Shown here: positions 7,235 to 16,333 of the stretch, in pieces | Layout of the letters: the number at the start of each line of letters is the position of its first letter | How positions within the stretch are numbered: the first letter of the stretch is position 1 | Assembly (NCBI GenBank): GCA_903915125.1 | Contig: CAIWRR010000196.1 | Span: forward strand, 1-33,350 | From: Candidatus Firestoneibacteriota bacterium | GTDB lineage: Bacteria; Oederibacteriota; D2-FULL-39-29; CAIOVX01 | Direction: 5' to 3' | DNA length: 33,350 nt | Translations under genes and position numbers: made by a program | Notes under the pieces: generated by a model | Seen by the model: only the letters and a program-made list of their open reading frames with translations | The model's database searches: none | Told to the model about the DNA's origin: nothing

Positions 7235-8229
7235 GAAGAACTTCCGTTCTTTCCGCCGTTCTCTTTCCGCTGATTCTCACCGCCGTAATTTCAGGCTGCG
7301 CCTCAAAGGGCAAAGTTGTTACGGTAGAGGACAGGGATGAAAAGATAGTTGAGATAAAAGACGGTTCCGGCATAAAGGTTCGTGACTGGGAACCGGTGCT
7401 TGCGAAAGATACGGTTCCGGAAAAGCCGGATTTGGCGGTAAGTTCCGCGGAAACAAAAACTCGTGTTGAGGCCGTCATAAAAGAGCGTGAGGTTCAGCCC
7501 CAAACCCCCGCGGCTGCGGAGATTTCCGCAGAGAAAACAAGGATTGTTGAGAACAAAGCCTTTAAGCCCGGCGAGAAGCTGACCTTCGCCATAACCTATC
7601 TAGGGCTAACCGCGGCGACTGCCGAGGTGGAGGTGGGTGATTTTGTGAAGTTGAAAGGGAGGAAGTGTTACCACATTACCACAAAGGCAAAAGTAGTCCC
7701 GCTTGTCGCCGCTCTCGTGAGGGTCGACGATGTTGTCGAGACCTTTGTTGATGCGCAAGGGCTTTTCTCCAGGCGCATGATAAAATCACTCAGGGAAGGA
7801 AATTACGAGAACGATGTTGTCCTTGAATTTAACCCCGTGAGCAGGAGCGTTAAAGAGATAGAAAAGAGCGGGGACAGAAGTTTGAAAGGCCTGCCTGATT
7901 TCTGCCATGACATCCTCTCGGCGTTCTTCTATTTTAGGACGCAGGAGCTGGAGCCCGGCAAAGATATGGTGCTTCCCGTTTATGCAGAGGGAAAACTCAA
8001 CAATCTTAGGGTCAAAATACTCCGGAAAGAGAAGGTCAGGATACCCCTCGGGACCTACAACGCCGTCGTTGTCGCGCCGCTCCTTGATTTTGAAAGCATT
8101 TTCAAGCAGGAAGGAGAGGTTACCATCTGGCTTTCTGATGATGAGCGGCACATACCCTTGATGATGAAAAGCAAGGTCTTCCTTTCCTCTGTTAGCGCAA
8201 AGCTTATTGACGCTGTAATACCGAAATGA
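7231..8229 (+). CDS. DUF3108 lipoprotein
   Basis: A 332-residue exported lipoprotein of unknown function. Residues 1-22 form a signal peptide ending in the lipobox ISGC, with C23 as the lipid-modified residue. A low-complexity charged linker (about 24-105) follows. From FKPGEKLTFAITYLGLTAATAEVEV onward the sequence follows the DUF3108 beta-rich pattern, including YFRTQELEPGKDMVLPVY and the ending EGEVTIWLSDDERHIPLMMKS. Family members are envelope proteins, often encoded near LPS or cell-wall genes. Its start overlaps the GT9 stop (ATGA), so it is co-translated with a probable LPS-core enzyme, which points to an envelope role. No enzymatic motif was seen. Confidence 0.82.
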   Translation: MRRTSVLSAVLFPLILTAVISGCASKGKVVTVEDRDEKIVEIKDGSGIKVRDWEPVLAKDTVPEKPDLAVSSAETKTRVEAVIKEREVQPQTPAAAEISAEKTRIVENKAFKPGEKLTFAITYLGLTAATAEVEVGDFVKLKGRKCYHITTKAKVVPLVAALVRVDDVVETFVDAQGLFSRRMIKSLREGNYENDVVLEFNPVSRSVKEIEKSGDRSLKGLPDFCHDILSAFFYFRTQELEPGKDMVLPVYAEGKLNNLRVKILRKEKVRIPLGTYNAVVVAPLLDFESIFKQEGEVTIWLSDDERHIPLMMKSKVFLSSVSAKLIDAVIPK

Positions 8230-8298
8230 GAAACCCGGGCAATTGTATGTCTTTTGCAGTTTTATTAAGCATTTTCACTTAAATAATCGAGAAAAAAT

Positions 8299-8307
8299 TG
8301 ATATAAT
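8299..8307 (+). promoter_or_regulatory. Extended -10 promoter of gmhA
   Basis: TG-A-TATAAT is a perfect extended -10 element; the -35 region is poor. The predicted start is near 8314, giving a leader of about 30 nt with an AGGG ribosome site at 8331-8334. Confidence 0.5.
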
Positions 8308-8344
8308 AATGGTAATACTAATTCCTTCTAAGGGTACAACACTT

Positions 8345-8917
8345 ATGCTGAAAAACATAGAAATTGAAATAGGTAATGCCGTGAAAGCGGTGAGCAGCGC
8401 CATGAAACTCAAGGAGCAGATAAACACCTCGGTAAACCTTATCGCGGGAAGGATTCTGCTCGGCGGAAAACTGGTGCTCTTCGGCAACGGAGGCTCCGCT
8501 GCGGACTCTCAGCATGTGGCAGCCGAATTCGTCGGCAGATTCAATATGGAACGCAGGGGGCTCCCGGCAATCTCGCTCACGGTTGACACCTCTATTTTGA
8601 CATCTATCGCGAATGATTACGGGTTTGATAAGGTTTTCTCCCGCCAGGTGGAAGCTCTGGTGAGCGAAAAGGATATAGTAATCGCCATCAGCACCAGCGG
8701 CAACTCGGTCAATGTTTTGAAGGGGATAGAAGAAGCGAAGAAGCGCGGGGCGAAAGTGATCGGCTTCACGGGGAAAAAAGGCGGCAAGATGGCAAAGGTT
8801 TGCGATGTCCTGCTCAAAGTTAACAGTGCCGAAACCTGGCATGTGCAGGAAACGCATATCGTCATACTTCATACCATCTGCAAGCTGACGGAAGGCATAC
8901 TCAATGAACAAAAATAG
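8345..8917 (+). CDS. gmhA: Sedoheptulose-7-phosphate isomerase
   Basis: GmhA converts sedoheptulose 7-phosphate to D-glycero-D-manno-heptose 7-phosphate, the first step of ADP-heptose synthesis in the cytoplasm. The 190 residues show the SIS fold: FGNGGSAADSQHVAAEFVGRF (about 45-65), the phosphate-binding ISTSGNSVNVLKGI, and TGKKGGKMAKVCD. The C-terminal half ends in ETHIVILHTICKLTEG, with the E and H of the active site. The open frame extends upstream to 8243, but the ATG at 8345 matches the family start, has a ribosome site, and follows the -10 box at 8302. It overlaps hldA by 14 nt. Confidence 0.93.
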   Translation: MLKNIEIEIGNAVKAVSSAMKLKEQINTSVNLIAGRILLGGKLVLFGNGGSAADSQHVAAEFVGRFNMERRGLPAISLTVDTSILTSIANDYGFDKVFSRQVEALVSEKDIVIAISTSGNSVNVLKGIEEAKKRGAKVIGFTGKKGGKMAKVCDVLLKVNSAETWHVQETHIVILHTICKLTEGILNEQK

Positions 8918-9893
8918 GCTAAAGAAGATCCTTGACAATTTTTCGGGCAAGAGAGTGCTGGTCCTTGGGGACATAATACTTGACGAATATATCTTCGGGA
9001 AAGTTTCAAGGCTCTCTCCCGAAGCGCCGGTGCCGATAGTTGAGGTTGAATCCAGGGAGAGTATTCCCGGCGGTGCCGCGTATGTCTCCTCGCATATAGC
9101 AAACCTGGGCGGGAAAGCGCTGCTCTCGGGTGTTATCGGACGGGACGAGCACGGTAAAATACTGAAGAGAAACCTTGCCGGCAAGGGCGTCGAGCTCGCG
9201 GGCGTTGTCGAGGCAAAGGACCGGCAGACGATATTGAAGACCCGGATCATTGCCCAGAGACAGCAGATGGTAAGAATTGACAGCGAGAAAAAAGCGGCTG
9301 TCGACGCGGAAACGGCGCGCGCGATAATTTCTTTTGTTGAAAGCGTGATAGACAGCGTGGATTCCCTGATTATTTCCGATTACGGGAAGGGAGTTGTAAT
9401 TCCTTCGATTTTCAAGCAAGTAATCGGGATGGCCGGAAAGAGAAAGATTCCGGTGGCGGTGGACCCTAAACCGACCCACTGTCTTATGTATAAAGGGGTT
9501 ACGGTAATAACGCCGAATACAAAGGAAGCTTCAGAATCTGTCCATATTGAAATCAAAGACGAAGAGTCGCTGCTTAAGGCGGGGAAAGAATTGCTGGGGC
9601 GCGTGGGCTGTGAATCAGTCCTTATTACGAGAGGCGAGCACGGCATGTCTCTTTTCAGGCGCGGCAAAGTTCCCCTGCACATACCCACTTTCGCGCAGGA
9701 AGTGTTTGATGTTACAGGCGCCGGCGATACGGTGATAAGCGTTTTGGCTCTTTCGCTTGCGGCCGGAGCCAATCTTGCGGAAGCTTCTTATCTGGCCAAT
9801 GTGGCGGCAGGCGTGGTTGTGGGAAAACTCGGGGCGGCGTCGGTCAGCCTTGATGAAATTAAGAAAATGTTAAAGGCAAGCACTAAATCCTAA
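8904..9893 (+). CDS. hldA: D-glycero-beta-D-manno-heptose-7-phosphate kinase (first domain of HldE as a separate protein)
   Basis: A 329-residue PfkB/ribokinase-fold kinase that phosphorylates heptose 7-phosphate at C1, giving the 1,7-bisphosphate. Markers are VLVLGDIILDEYIFGKVSRLSPEAPVPIVEV near the N-terminus, which is diagnostic of the HldE kinase domain, GGAAYVSSHIANLGG, and the catalytic DVTGAGDTVIS near residues 268-278. In enterobacteria this domain is fused to the adenylyltransferase; here the two are separate genes with 111 nt between them, so this is the HldA/HldC arrangement and not a frameshift. Ribosome site GGAAGG lies inside gmhA, with which it overlaps by 14 nt. Confidence 0.93.
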   Translation: MNKNRLKKILDNFSGKRVLVLGDIILDEYIFGKVSRLSPEAPVPIVEVESRESIPGGAAYVSSHIANLGGKALLSGVIGRDEHGKILKRNLAGKGVELAGVVEAKDRQTILKTRIIAQRQQMVRIDSEKKAAVDAETARAIISFVESVIDSVDSLIISDYGKGVVIPSIFKQVIGMAGKRKIPVAVDPKPTHCLMYKGVTVITPNTKEASESVHIEIKDEESLLKAGKELLGRVGCESVLITRGEHGMSLFRRGKVPLHIPTFAQEVFDVTGAGDTVISVLALSLAAGANLAEASYLANVAAGVVVGKLGAASVSLDEIKKMLKASTKS

Positions 9894-9980
9894 ATTCTAA
9901 AAAGAAGCAAGTGGCAAAACGTGTTTAGAGTTTGGTGTTTGATTCTTCTGTTTTTGTTTAGAATTTAGAGTTTAGAATTT
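9891..9980. repeat. Nested inverted-repeat element between hldA and hldC
   Basis: Perfect 11-nt arms TAAATTCTAAA (9891-9901) and TTTAGAATTTA (9957-9967) enclose a second pair AGAAG (9903-9907) and CTTCT (9945-9949). The right side repeats the word TTTAGAATTT (9957-9966 and 9971-9980). The left arm includes the hldA stop codon. It has the same plan as the element at 26782-26904. Confidence 0.6.
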
Positions 9981-10004
9981 GATTTTTGCCTTAAAGGTGC
10001 TTGA

Positions 10005-10484
10005 ATGAGGAACAAAAAAATAGTAAGCCTTAAGTCGCTGGTATCGGCCGTAAAGAAAGATAAGCGGGCCGGGAAAACAATTGTCTTCACCAACGGCTGT
10101 TTTGACATCCTGCACGTCGGGCATATAAGATACCTTAAATCCGCGAGGAAGCTCGGGGATAAGTTGGTTCTTGGCCTAAACAGCGACGCTTCGGTCAGGA
10201 AACTTAAGGGAAAGGACCGGCCGGTGGTTTCACAGTCGGAAAGGGCCGAGCTGCTTGCCGAGTTCCCGTTCATTGATTACATAGTTGTGTTCGGAGAAGC
10301 AACGCCGTACAGAGTCATAAAAGCGGTGCTTCCGGATGTGCTGACGAAAGGCGGGGACTGGCCGCCGGAAAAAATTATAGGAAGCGATGTGGTGCTGGCG
10401 CGCAAAGGGAAGGTTAAGTCGCTTCCCTATATCAAGGGCCGGTCTACCACCAACATAATAAAAAAACTGCTAAAGAGTCTTTGA
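10005..10484 (+). CDS. hldC: D-glycero-beta-D-manno-heptose 1-phosphate adenylyltransferase
   Basis: A 159-residue cytidylyltransferase-like enzyme that joins AMP from ATP to heptose 1-phosphate, forming ADP-D-glycero-heptose. The nucleotide-binding motif TNGCFDILHVGHIRYL (HxGH-type, residues about 28-43), LGLNSDASVRKLKGKDRPV, and the closing GRSTTNIIKKL are characteristic of the RfaE2/HldC domain. Ribosome site AAGGTG lies 6 nt before the ATG. With GmhA and HldA it covers three steps; the phosphatase GmhB and epimerase HldD are not in the window. It follows a repeat-rich spacer, so it may be transcribed with hldA despite the gap. Confidence 0.93.
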   Translation: MRNKKIVSLKSLVSAVKKDKRAGKTIVFTNGCFDILHVGHIRYLKSARKLGDKLVLGLNSDASVRKLKGKDRPVVSQSERAELLAEFPFIDYIVVFGEATPYRVIKAVLPDVLTKGGDWPPEKIIGSDVVLARKGKVKSLPYIKGRSTTNIIKKLLKSL

Positions 10485-10527
10485 CTCAGACTCAGGCGTT
10501 TAAACTGAAGGAGTTGACGGGCGCGAT

Positions 10528-13440
10528 ATGAATAAAGGAAAACTGTTTCTATTTCTGCTGGCCGCCGGATTTGTGCCTGCGTTCATACTTTTCTATTTTG
10601 CTTACCTGAATTCTACTCCGGCGAAAGACAGCAAGACTGCGGATATAGCGAAAGTGCTTATGAAGAGCGAGGAGCGGCTTGGTGCTGAGGAAGCTACCAA
10701 GAACGCCAGGTATATTACGGTTCTGCTGCGGAAGATAGAGAACGAGACGCGCGCCGTCCGCGACTCCGCCGAGTACATCTACGGCAATCCGGGGCGGTTT
10801 CCGGAACCCAATTACGGGAAATATTCCATAAACCCGCAGTTTGGTTTCTACTGGAATCCCAAGGACGACGGGGACTCGGTGCTCTTCGTTCCTTCTGCAA
10901 TACCGGTGACCTCAAAAAACAGGAAGGAGTTCACGGTCAGCGAGCACCTTGATGTTGTTATGAAGAGAGCGAGAAAGAACTGTTTTGAAATACAGCAGAT
11001 CTATTTGATGACGGGCGAATCTCTCAGGGAATACCCGTGGGCCAATCTGGACGACCTGGCAAAAGCAAAACTCTTCAAGCAGAACTCCGACTTCAAGAAT
11101 GACAAGAACTCCGCCTACAATCTCTTAAGCCCGAAGTACAATCAGAAGAAATTGGAGTCCTGGAGCTCGCCTTATTGGAGCCCGGCAGCAAGGTCCTGGG
11201 CGCTGACTTTCTATGTGCCTGTATACGCCAAGGGAGTCTATAAAGGAGTCATCGGTTCGGAAGTATCCCTAAACGTGCTTTTCGAGAGCATACTCTACAA
11301 AAAGTTCAAGTATGCCAACGCTTTCCCGGTTTTTATGAGCCTCGACGGAAAACTTCTTGCGACCTCTCCATTCGGCTACAAGGTGTTTAAATGCGTGCCC
11401 GAGGAAAAAAACGAGAGAAAACTGGATCTTTCTATGCTCTCCTCCGGAACCCTGGCCGGACTTGTCAAGTCTACTTATCTTTCCAAAGAAGCCGGTCTAT
11501 CCAAGGTTGATATTGAGAGCGTGCCCTACAGGGCCTTCACTTTTCCCGTGGAGACTGCGAACATATCTTTCTGTCTTTTTGTGAACTCGGCTGAGTTTGA
11601 AAGCCAGGCGGTGGGGAATATTGCGCTTGATTCTCCCGGAGACTCGAAGCAGGCGTCCTGGGTCAAGCCGGCCATATTTACGGCGTGTGTAATCGCCGCG
11701 CTCTCGCTGATTCTGCTTATGTTAACGCCTGAGAGAAAACAGGAACCTCGTGTTCCAGGCTGTGACAATGCCCCGGTTTTCAACAAGGACCGCAAGGACC
11801 TCATGGATAAGATTTCCTCGCTTGAGAACACGAATGCCAACCTCCAGAGCACGCTTCGGAAACTGCAGGCGGAGATGGACTCCAACAGGAAGCGCCCCGT
11901 ATCATTCTCGGCGAGCGCCCTGACCAGGGAAGAGGCGGAGAAAGATTACATAACCTACGCGGCAAAACTGGAACAGGAACGGGAAGCGAGGGCTGAGGCG
12001 GAATCCAGGCTTAAAGTCGCTCTGGATGAAAGCTGGCTGCTCGCGGAAAAGATGCGCAACCTTGAAGAGAAGCGCGGAGAACTGGAAAGAACTCTTACCT
12101 CAAGAATGAATTTTGAAAAGCAGGGCATGCTCTCCAAGGTCAAAGACATAGAGGATGCGAAACTCAAGTTGGCGGAAGATGCCCGGGCAGCTTCCCGCGA
12201 GAAAGCTCAGCTGCTCAATAAGATAGCAACGCTCGAGAACGAGGCAAAGGATATTACGTTCAAACTTATGGACAGGTTCGAGTCTGAAAAATCAAAACTC
12301 AAGCTTGAAATCCTTGAACTGAGCCGCAAAGCAGCCCAGCGTCCCGGGCCTGATGTTAATCTTGACGAGCTTTACAGGCTCCGTGAAGAAAAAAGGGACC
12401 TTTCCTACAGGCTGAACGTGCTTGAAGAAACCTCAAAAATAACGAGCAAGGAAAAGGAATATTTCAGCAATACAATTAACGCTCTCGAGTCGAAGAATAG
12501 GGAGCTCTCGAGAACCGCGGATGAGCTCAGGCTCAGGATCTCTCAGCAGGATCCCGGATTATCGGGCTCTGAAAGTGAAAAGCGGCTGCTTCGGGACAAG
12601 GCGCGCGCGCTGGAAGAAGCGAATCTTTCTCTCAAGAAAGCGCTCACCGAACTGCAGGGCCGAGTGAAACAGGGGCTCGCCTCTTCATCGGAAATAGAGT
12701 TTTCGAAACACGCCCAGGAAGAGAAAATTCGCGCTCTGGAAGCCAAAGCGGAAGAGGCCCGCTCGCTTTCTATAACTAATACTTCGCTCAGAAAATCGCT
12801 CTTTGAACTCCAGGATGTGATAAGGCAGGACCGCGCCTCGGCCGCCGGATCGGCAGAAGATAGGAAAGCGGCGGAAAAAGCCTCTGCCGAAGCGGCAATC
12901 CTACGCGAAAAGCTGGTTTCCTCGGAGAAAGAGAAAGCTGAGCTGCAATCACTTGTAGCGTCGCTGAACAGGGACCTGCAGCACGCGATGCAGAAGAATA
13001 TAGCCCCGGAAACCTCGGCCCGCGGGTTGAGTGGCGATCCGGCGCAGATCAATAAGCCGCTTGAGGGATCCGCGAAGAAAATTGTTGCGGCCGGGGCCAA
13101 AGAGAACAGCATTCTGATCGTGGATGATGCGGGCAGCGTAATCAAGGCGTTCGGTGACATGCTCTACGGAATGGGGTTCACGCTCTATATCGCGAGAACC
13201 GGCAAGTCCGCGGCGCAGAAACTCGCGCTTGGGACCTATAACTATGTCTTGCTCGGCGGAGTCCTGCCGGATATAGACCCGCGCGAACTTTATAATAATC
13301 TTATCAGGGCTGACAAAGGTTTGGAAAACCGCCTGATATTTTGCGGGCTGGGCAGCGCCGCAGACGATCCTTTTTTCAAAGGCAAGAAAATTATCAAGGC
13401 TTCGGCCGGAAAAGAAGAAATATCTTCACTGTTATCATAA
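10528..13440 (+). CDS. Membrane sensor-like protein: extracytoplasmic Cache-like domain, long coiled coil, degenerate receiver domain
   Basis: A 970-residue protein with this order: a membrane segment (about 5-27), an extracytoplasmic region (about 30-375) with double-Cache-like pattern including FYWNPKDDGDSVLFVP and WSSPYWSPAARSWALTFYVPVYAKGVYKGVIGSEVS, and a second membrane segment (about 379-399). A charged coiled coil follows (about 415-845), then a C-terminal receiver-like domain (about 858-970) starting ILIVDDAG. The receiver keeps the acidic pair and a Lys in KKIIKAS, but the phospho-acceptor Asp is Gly (VLLGGVLPD, residue about 910). No histidine kinase, HAMP, GGDEF or methyl-accepting domain is evident. 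It may sense an external ligand and signal or scaffold through the coil. An AAGGAG lies about 14 nt before the ATG. It sits between hldC and fmdB; its role is unknown. Confidence 0.75.
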   Translation: MNKGKLFLFLLAAGFVPAFILFYFAYLNSTPAKDSKTADIAKVLMKSEERLGAEEATKNARYITVLLRKIENETRAVRDSAEYIYGNPGRFPEPNYGKYSINPQFGFYWNPKDDGDSVLFVPSAIPVTSKNRKEFTVSEHLDVVMKRARKNCFEIQQIYLMTGESLREYPWANLDDLAKAKLFKQNSDFKNDKNSAYNLLSPKYNQKKLESWSSPYWSPAARSWALTFYVPVYAKGVYKGVIGSEVSLNVLFESILYKKFKYANAFPVFMSLDGKLLATSPFGYKVFKCVPEEKNERKLDLSMLSSGTLAGLVKSTYLSKEAGLSKVDIESVPYRAFTFPVETANISFCLFVNSAEFESQAVGNIALDSPGDSKQASWVKPAIFTACVIAALSLILLMLTPERKQEPRVPGCDNAPVFNKDRKDLMDKISSLENTNANLQSTLRKLQAEMDSNRKRPVSFSASALTREEAEKDYITYAAKLEQEREARAEAESRLKVALDESWLLAEKMRNLEEKRGELERTLTSRMNFEKQGMLSKVKDIEDAKLKLAEDARAASREKAQLLNKIATLENEAKDITFKLMDRFESEKSKLKLEILELSRKAAQRPGPDVNLDELYRLREEKRDLSYRLNVLEETSKITSKEKEYFSNTINALESKNRELSRTADELRLRISQQDPGLSGSESEKRLLRDKARALEEANLSLKKALTELQGRVKQGLASSSEIEFSKHAQEEKIRALEAKAEEARSLSITNTSLRKSLFELQDVIRQDRASAAGSAEDRKAAEKASAEAAILREKLVSSEKEKAELQSLVASLNRDLQHAMQKNIAPETSARGLSGDPAQINKPLEGSAKKIVAAGAKENSILIVDDAGSVIKAFGDMLYGMGFTLYIARTGKSAAQKLALGTYNYVLLGGVLPDIDPRELYNNLIRADKGLENRLIFCGLGSAADDPFFKGKKIIKASAGKEEISSLLS

Positions 13441-13455
13441 CAGAAGGAAGTTACT

Positions 13456-13779
13456 ATGCCTATCTACGAGTACCGCTGCAGGAAATGTTCTCATGAATTT
13501 GAAGAGCTCCAGAGCAGTAACGTTAAAACAATGAAGTGCCCGAAGTGCGGGGGAACTGCAGGCAAAAAAATGAGCGCCGCCGGATTTGTCTTCAAAGGTT
13601 CCGGGTTCTACGTTAATGACTACAAGAATAAATCCTCGGAGAGTTCTTCCGTGCCCAAAACAGGCGGCAAAGACGGGACGGTAGAAGCCGCGAAACCGGC
13701 AGAGAACAAAACAGAAAAGAAAACCGGGAGTAAGCCGGCTTTGAAATCCAAGAAAGATTCTGCTGCAAAGAAGCAATGA
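13456..13779 (+). CDS. FmdB-family zinc-ribbon protein
   Basis: A 107-residue protein. Its first 60 residues are the FmdB/CxxC_CxxC regulatory-type zinc ribbon: MPIYEYRCRKCSHEFEELQ, then KCPKCGG, and the usual GFVFKGSGFYVNDYK. Two CxxC pairs would bind one zinc. The remaining 45 residues are Lys/Ala/Glu-rich and probably disordered. The family was first linked to formamidase and amidase regulation, but most members have no known function. Ribosome site GGAAG lies just before the ATG. It is placed 15 nt after the Cache/coiled-coil gene and 42 nt before leuS, so it is probably in the same transcript. Confidence 0.88.
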   Translation: MPIYEYRCRKCSHEFEELQSSNVKTMKCPKCGGTAGKKMSAAGFVFKGSGFYVNDYKNKSSESSSVPKTGGKDGTVEAAKPAENKTEKKTGSKPALKSKKDSAAKKQ

Positions 13780-13821
13780 ACGGCAAAGCCCGTCAATTTG
13801 AATGGCCTTAAGAGGGTGAAA

Positions 13822-16302
13822 ATGAGTTTAGACAGTAAATGGCAGAAATACTGGGAAGAGACCGGGCTTTTTAATGCCGAAGATCTTTCGGCGGCGCAAA
13901 AGTATTACGTGCTGATGATGTTCCCGTATCCCTCGGGCAGCAAGCTGCACATGGGGCACTGCAAAAATTATGTCATCGGCGATGTCATCGCGCGCTACAA
14001 GAAAATGCAGGGCTTCAATGTCATGCACCCGATGGGTTGGGATGCTTTCGGGCTTCCCGCGGAGAACGCGGCCATAAAATTCAACGTTCATCCCGCCGAT
14101 TGGACAAAAAACAACATTGAGGTGATGACGCAGCAGCTAAAGAATATCGGAATCTGCTATGACTGGTCCCGCGAGGTCACCACCTGCGAGCCGGACTATT
14201 ACCGCTGGACCCAGTGGCTCTTTCTGAAATTTCTTGAAAAAGGCCTCGCGTATAAGAAGAAAAAAGAGGCCAACTGGTGCCCCAAATGCATGACTGTCAC
14301 GGCCAATGAAGAGGTGATTGACGGCGCCTGCTGGCGATGCAAGACCCCGGTTACCAAAAAAGAGCTGGACCAGTGGTTCTTCAAGATAACCGACTACGCC
14401 GACCGGCTGCTCGAAGATTTGAAGGGCCTTCCCGGCTGGCCGGACAAAGTAAAGACAATGCAGGAGAACTGGATTGGCAAGTCCTTCGGCGTGGAGATAA
14501 AGTTTAAGGTAAAAGAAACCGGAGACGAACTTCCGGTTTACACCACCAGGATAGACACCATCTTCGGGGTTACCTATCTCGTAATCGCGCCGGAGCACCC
14601 GCTGGTAAAGAAACTTGTCAAGGGCACGGAGTACGAGGCGAAGGTTAACGCTTTCTCCGAAAAGCTCAAAATGACGCCGGAGATGGAAAGAACCTCCGAC
14701 GCTTCGAAGAAAGAAGGTTTCTTTATCGGCATGCACGCGGTAAACCCTGTGAACGGCGAAGCGGTCCCGATCTTCGTCGCGAATTATGTCCTGCTGGAGT
14801 ACGGAACCGGGGCCGTTATGGCGGTTCCGGCGCACGACCAGAGGGATTTCCTTTTCGCCAAAGAGTACGGTCTGCCGGTAAGGGTGGTTATAAGCCCTGC
14901 AGGCAAAAAGCTTGACCCGGCTGCAATGACGGAAGCTTTTGTTGCCGGCGGCGTCCAGGTAAATTCGGCGCAATTTGACGGCCTTCCGAGCGCGAAAGGC
15001 ATTGAGGCAATCGCGGACTGGATAGCCCGCGAAGGTTTCGGGACCAAGACCGTGAAATTCAAGCTGCGCGACTGGCTTATCTCGCGCCAGCGCTACTGGG
15101 GCGCCCCGATACCCGTAATATATTGCGATAAATGCGGGATAGTCCCGGTGCCGGAGAAAGACCTTCCCGTAAAACTTCCGCATACCGTAAATTTCAAGCC
15201 GACAGGCGCGGCCTCGCCGCTGGCAGCGGTAAAAGATTTCGTGGAAACAACCTGTCCGAAATGCGGCGGCCCGGCGAGAAGGGAAACGGATACGATGAAC
15301 ACCTTTATCTGTTCCTCGTGGTACTTCCTGCGTTACTCGGACGCGAAAAATGATAAAGAGGTTTTCTCAAAAGCAAAAGCAAACTACTGGCTGCCGGTAG
15401 ACCAGTATGTCGGCGGGGTCGAACACGCGATTCTGCACCTGCTCTACGCCAGGTTTTTCACTAAAGTGCTTTTTGACCTCGGCTATGTCGGGTTCAGCGA
15501 GCCCTTTACCAATCTATTCACCCAGGGCATGGTGCTGAAAGACGGCGCCGTTATGTCAAAATCAAAAGGCAATGTTGTTCTCGCCGATCCGCTCATAGAA
15601 AAATACGGAGCGGACACGGTGCGCGGGCTTATACTGTTTGCGGCGCCCCCTGAGAAGGAACTCGAGTGGAGCGACCAGGGGATAGAGGGGATTCACAGAT
15701 TCCTCGGCCGGGTCCAGAGGTTTCTTGATCCGAGGATGGAGCTTCTAAAGAACGCCGCCGGGAAAATAGAAGGGGGTAAACTTGAAAAAGAAGCGCGCGA
15801 TCTTTATACCGCTCTTAACAAGACGGTGAAGAAAGTCAGGGATGACATTGAGAACAGTTTCCACTTCAACACGGCCATAGCGGCGCTCATGGAATTCGTC
15901 AACTACCTCTACACGCTCAAGGAACCGGCCGGGGGGAAGGCGAAGCAGGACTTCGACGCGGTCCTGGGCCTTGTTATGAAGGACATACTTCTCTGCCTGG
16001 CCCCATTTATGCCGCACAACGCGGAAGAATACTGGGAAAAAGCAGGCGGCAAAGGGAGTATTTTCCTGCAGAAGTTCCCCGTCCATGATCCGGATTTCAT
16101 TACGGACGACAACACGGTAATAGTCCTGCAGGTGAACGGCAAAGTAAAGAGCAAGATAACCGTTCCCGCCGGACTGGCTGACGCAGCTGTGAGGGAACTT
16201 GCCCTGAAGGATTCTAAAATAATTGAAGCTCTGGCCGGAAAAGCGCCGAAAAATGTGATAGTCGTGAAAAATAAACTGGTTAACATTGTTGCCGGCTCCT
16301 AA
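13822..16302 (+). CDS. leuS: Leucyl-tRNA synthetase
   Basis: LeuRS charges tRNA-Leu in the cytoplasm. The 826 residues include the class I HIGH motif as [12 protein letters not shown] (about 36-47) and a zinc-binding insertion ([21 protein letters not shown]). The CP1 editing domain is intact with [21 protein letters not shown] and [10 protein letters not shown], the KMSKS loop reads [10 protein letters not shown], and a C-terminal anticodon and tail domain follows. Editing residues are present, so proofreading should work. A frame start exists at TTG 13798, but ATG 13822 fits the family N-terminus ([12 protein letters not shown]) and has the ribosome site AGAGGGTG. The order leuS-lptE-holA is a common bacterial arrangement. 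Confidence 0.97.
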   Translation: MSLDSKWQKYWEETGLFNAEDLSAAQKYYVLMMFPYPSGSKLHMGHCKNYVIGDVIARYKKMQGFNVMHPMGWDAFGLPAENAAIKFNVHPADWTKNNIEVMTQQLKNIGICYDWSREVTTCEPDYYRWTQWLFLKFLEKGLAYKKKKEANWCPKCMTVTANEEVIDGACWRCKTPVTKKELDQWFFKITDYADRLLEDLKGLPGWPDKVKTMQENWIGKSFGVEIKFKVKETGDELPVYTTRIDTIFGVTYLVIAPEHPLVKKLVKGTEYEAKVNAFSEKLKMTPEMERTSDASKKEGFFIGMHAVNPVNGEAVPIFVANYVLLEYGTGAVMAVPAHDQRDFLFAKEYGLPVRVVISPAGKKLDPAAMTEAFVAGGVQVNSAQFDGLPSAKGIEAIADWIAREGFGTKTVKFKLRDWLISRQRYWGAPIPVIYCDKCGIVPVPEKDLPVKLPHTVNFKPTGAASPLAAVKDFVETTCPKCGGPARRETDTMNTFICSSWYFLRYSDAKNDKEVFSKAKANYWLPVDQYVGGVEHAILHLLYARFFTKVLFDLGYVGFSEPFTNLFTQGMVLKDGAVMSKSKGNVVLADPLIEKYGADTVRGLILFAAPPEKELEWSDQGIEGIHRFLGRVQRFLDPRMELLKNAAGKIEGGKLEKEARDLYTALNKTVKKVRDDIENSFHFNTAIAALMEFVNYLYTLKEPAGGKAKQDFDAVLGLVMKDILLCLAPFMPHNAEEYWEKAGGKGSIFLQKFPVHDPDFITDDNTVIVLQVNGKVKSKITVPAGLADAAVRELALKDSKIIEALAGKAPKNVIVVKNKLVNIVAGS

Positions 16303-16333
16303 ATATAGCGCCAAAACTTATGACGGAGGAATT

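Noticed and set aside
8904-10484. A frameshifted hldE split into two genes
   Set aside because: The two frames are separated by a 111-nt spacer with its own repeat and each has a complete domain and a ribosome site; this is the separate hldA/hldC form.
12543-13160. 205-codon antisense ORF inside the Cache/coiled-coil gene
   Set aside because: Ser/Ala/Phe-rich shadow of a Glu/Lys/Leu coiled coil; codon pattern follows the plus-strand gene.
14137-15183. 348-codon antisense ORF inside leuS
   Set aside because: Lies wholly within a well-matched essential gene and has no domain pattern of its own.
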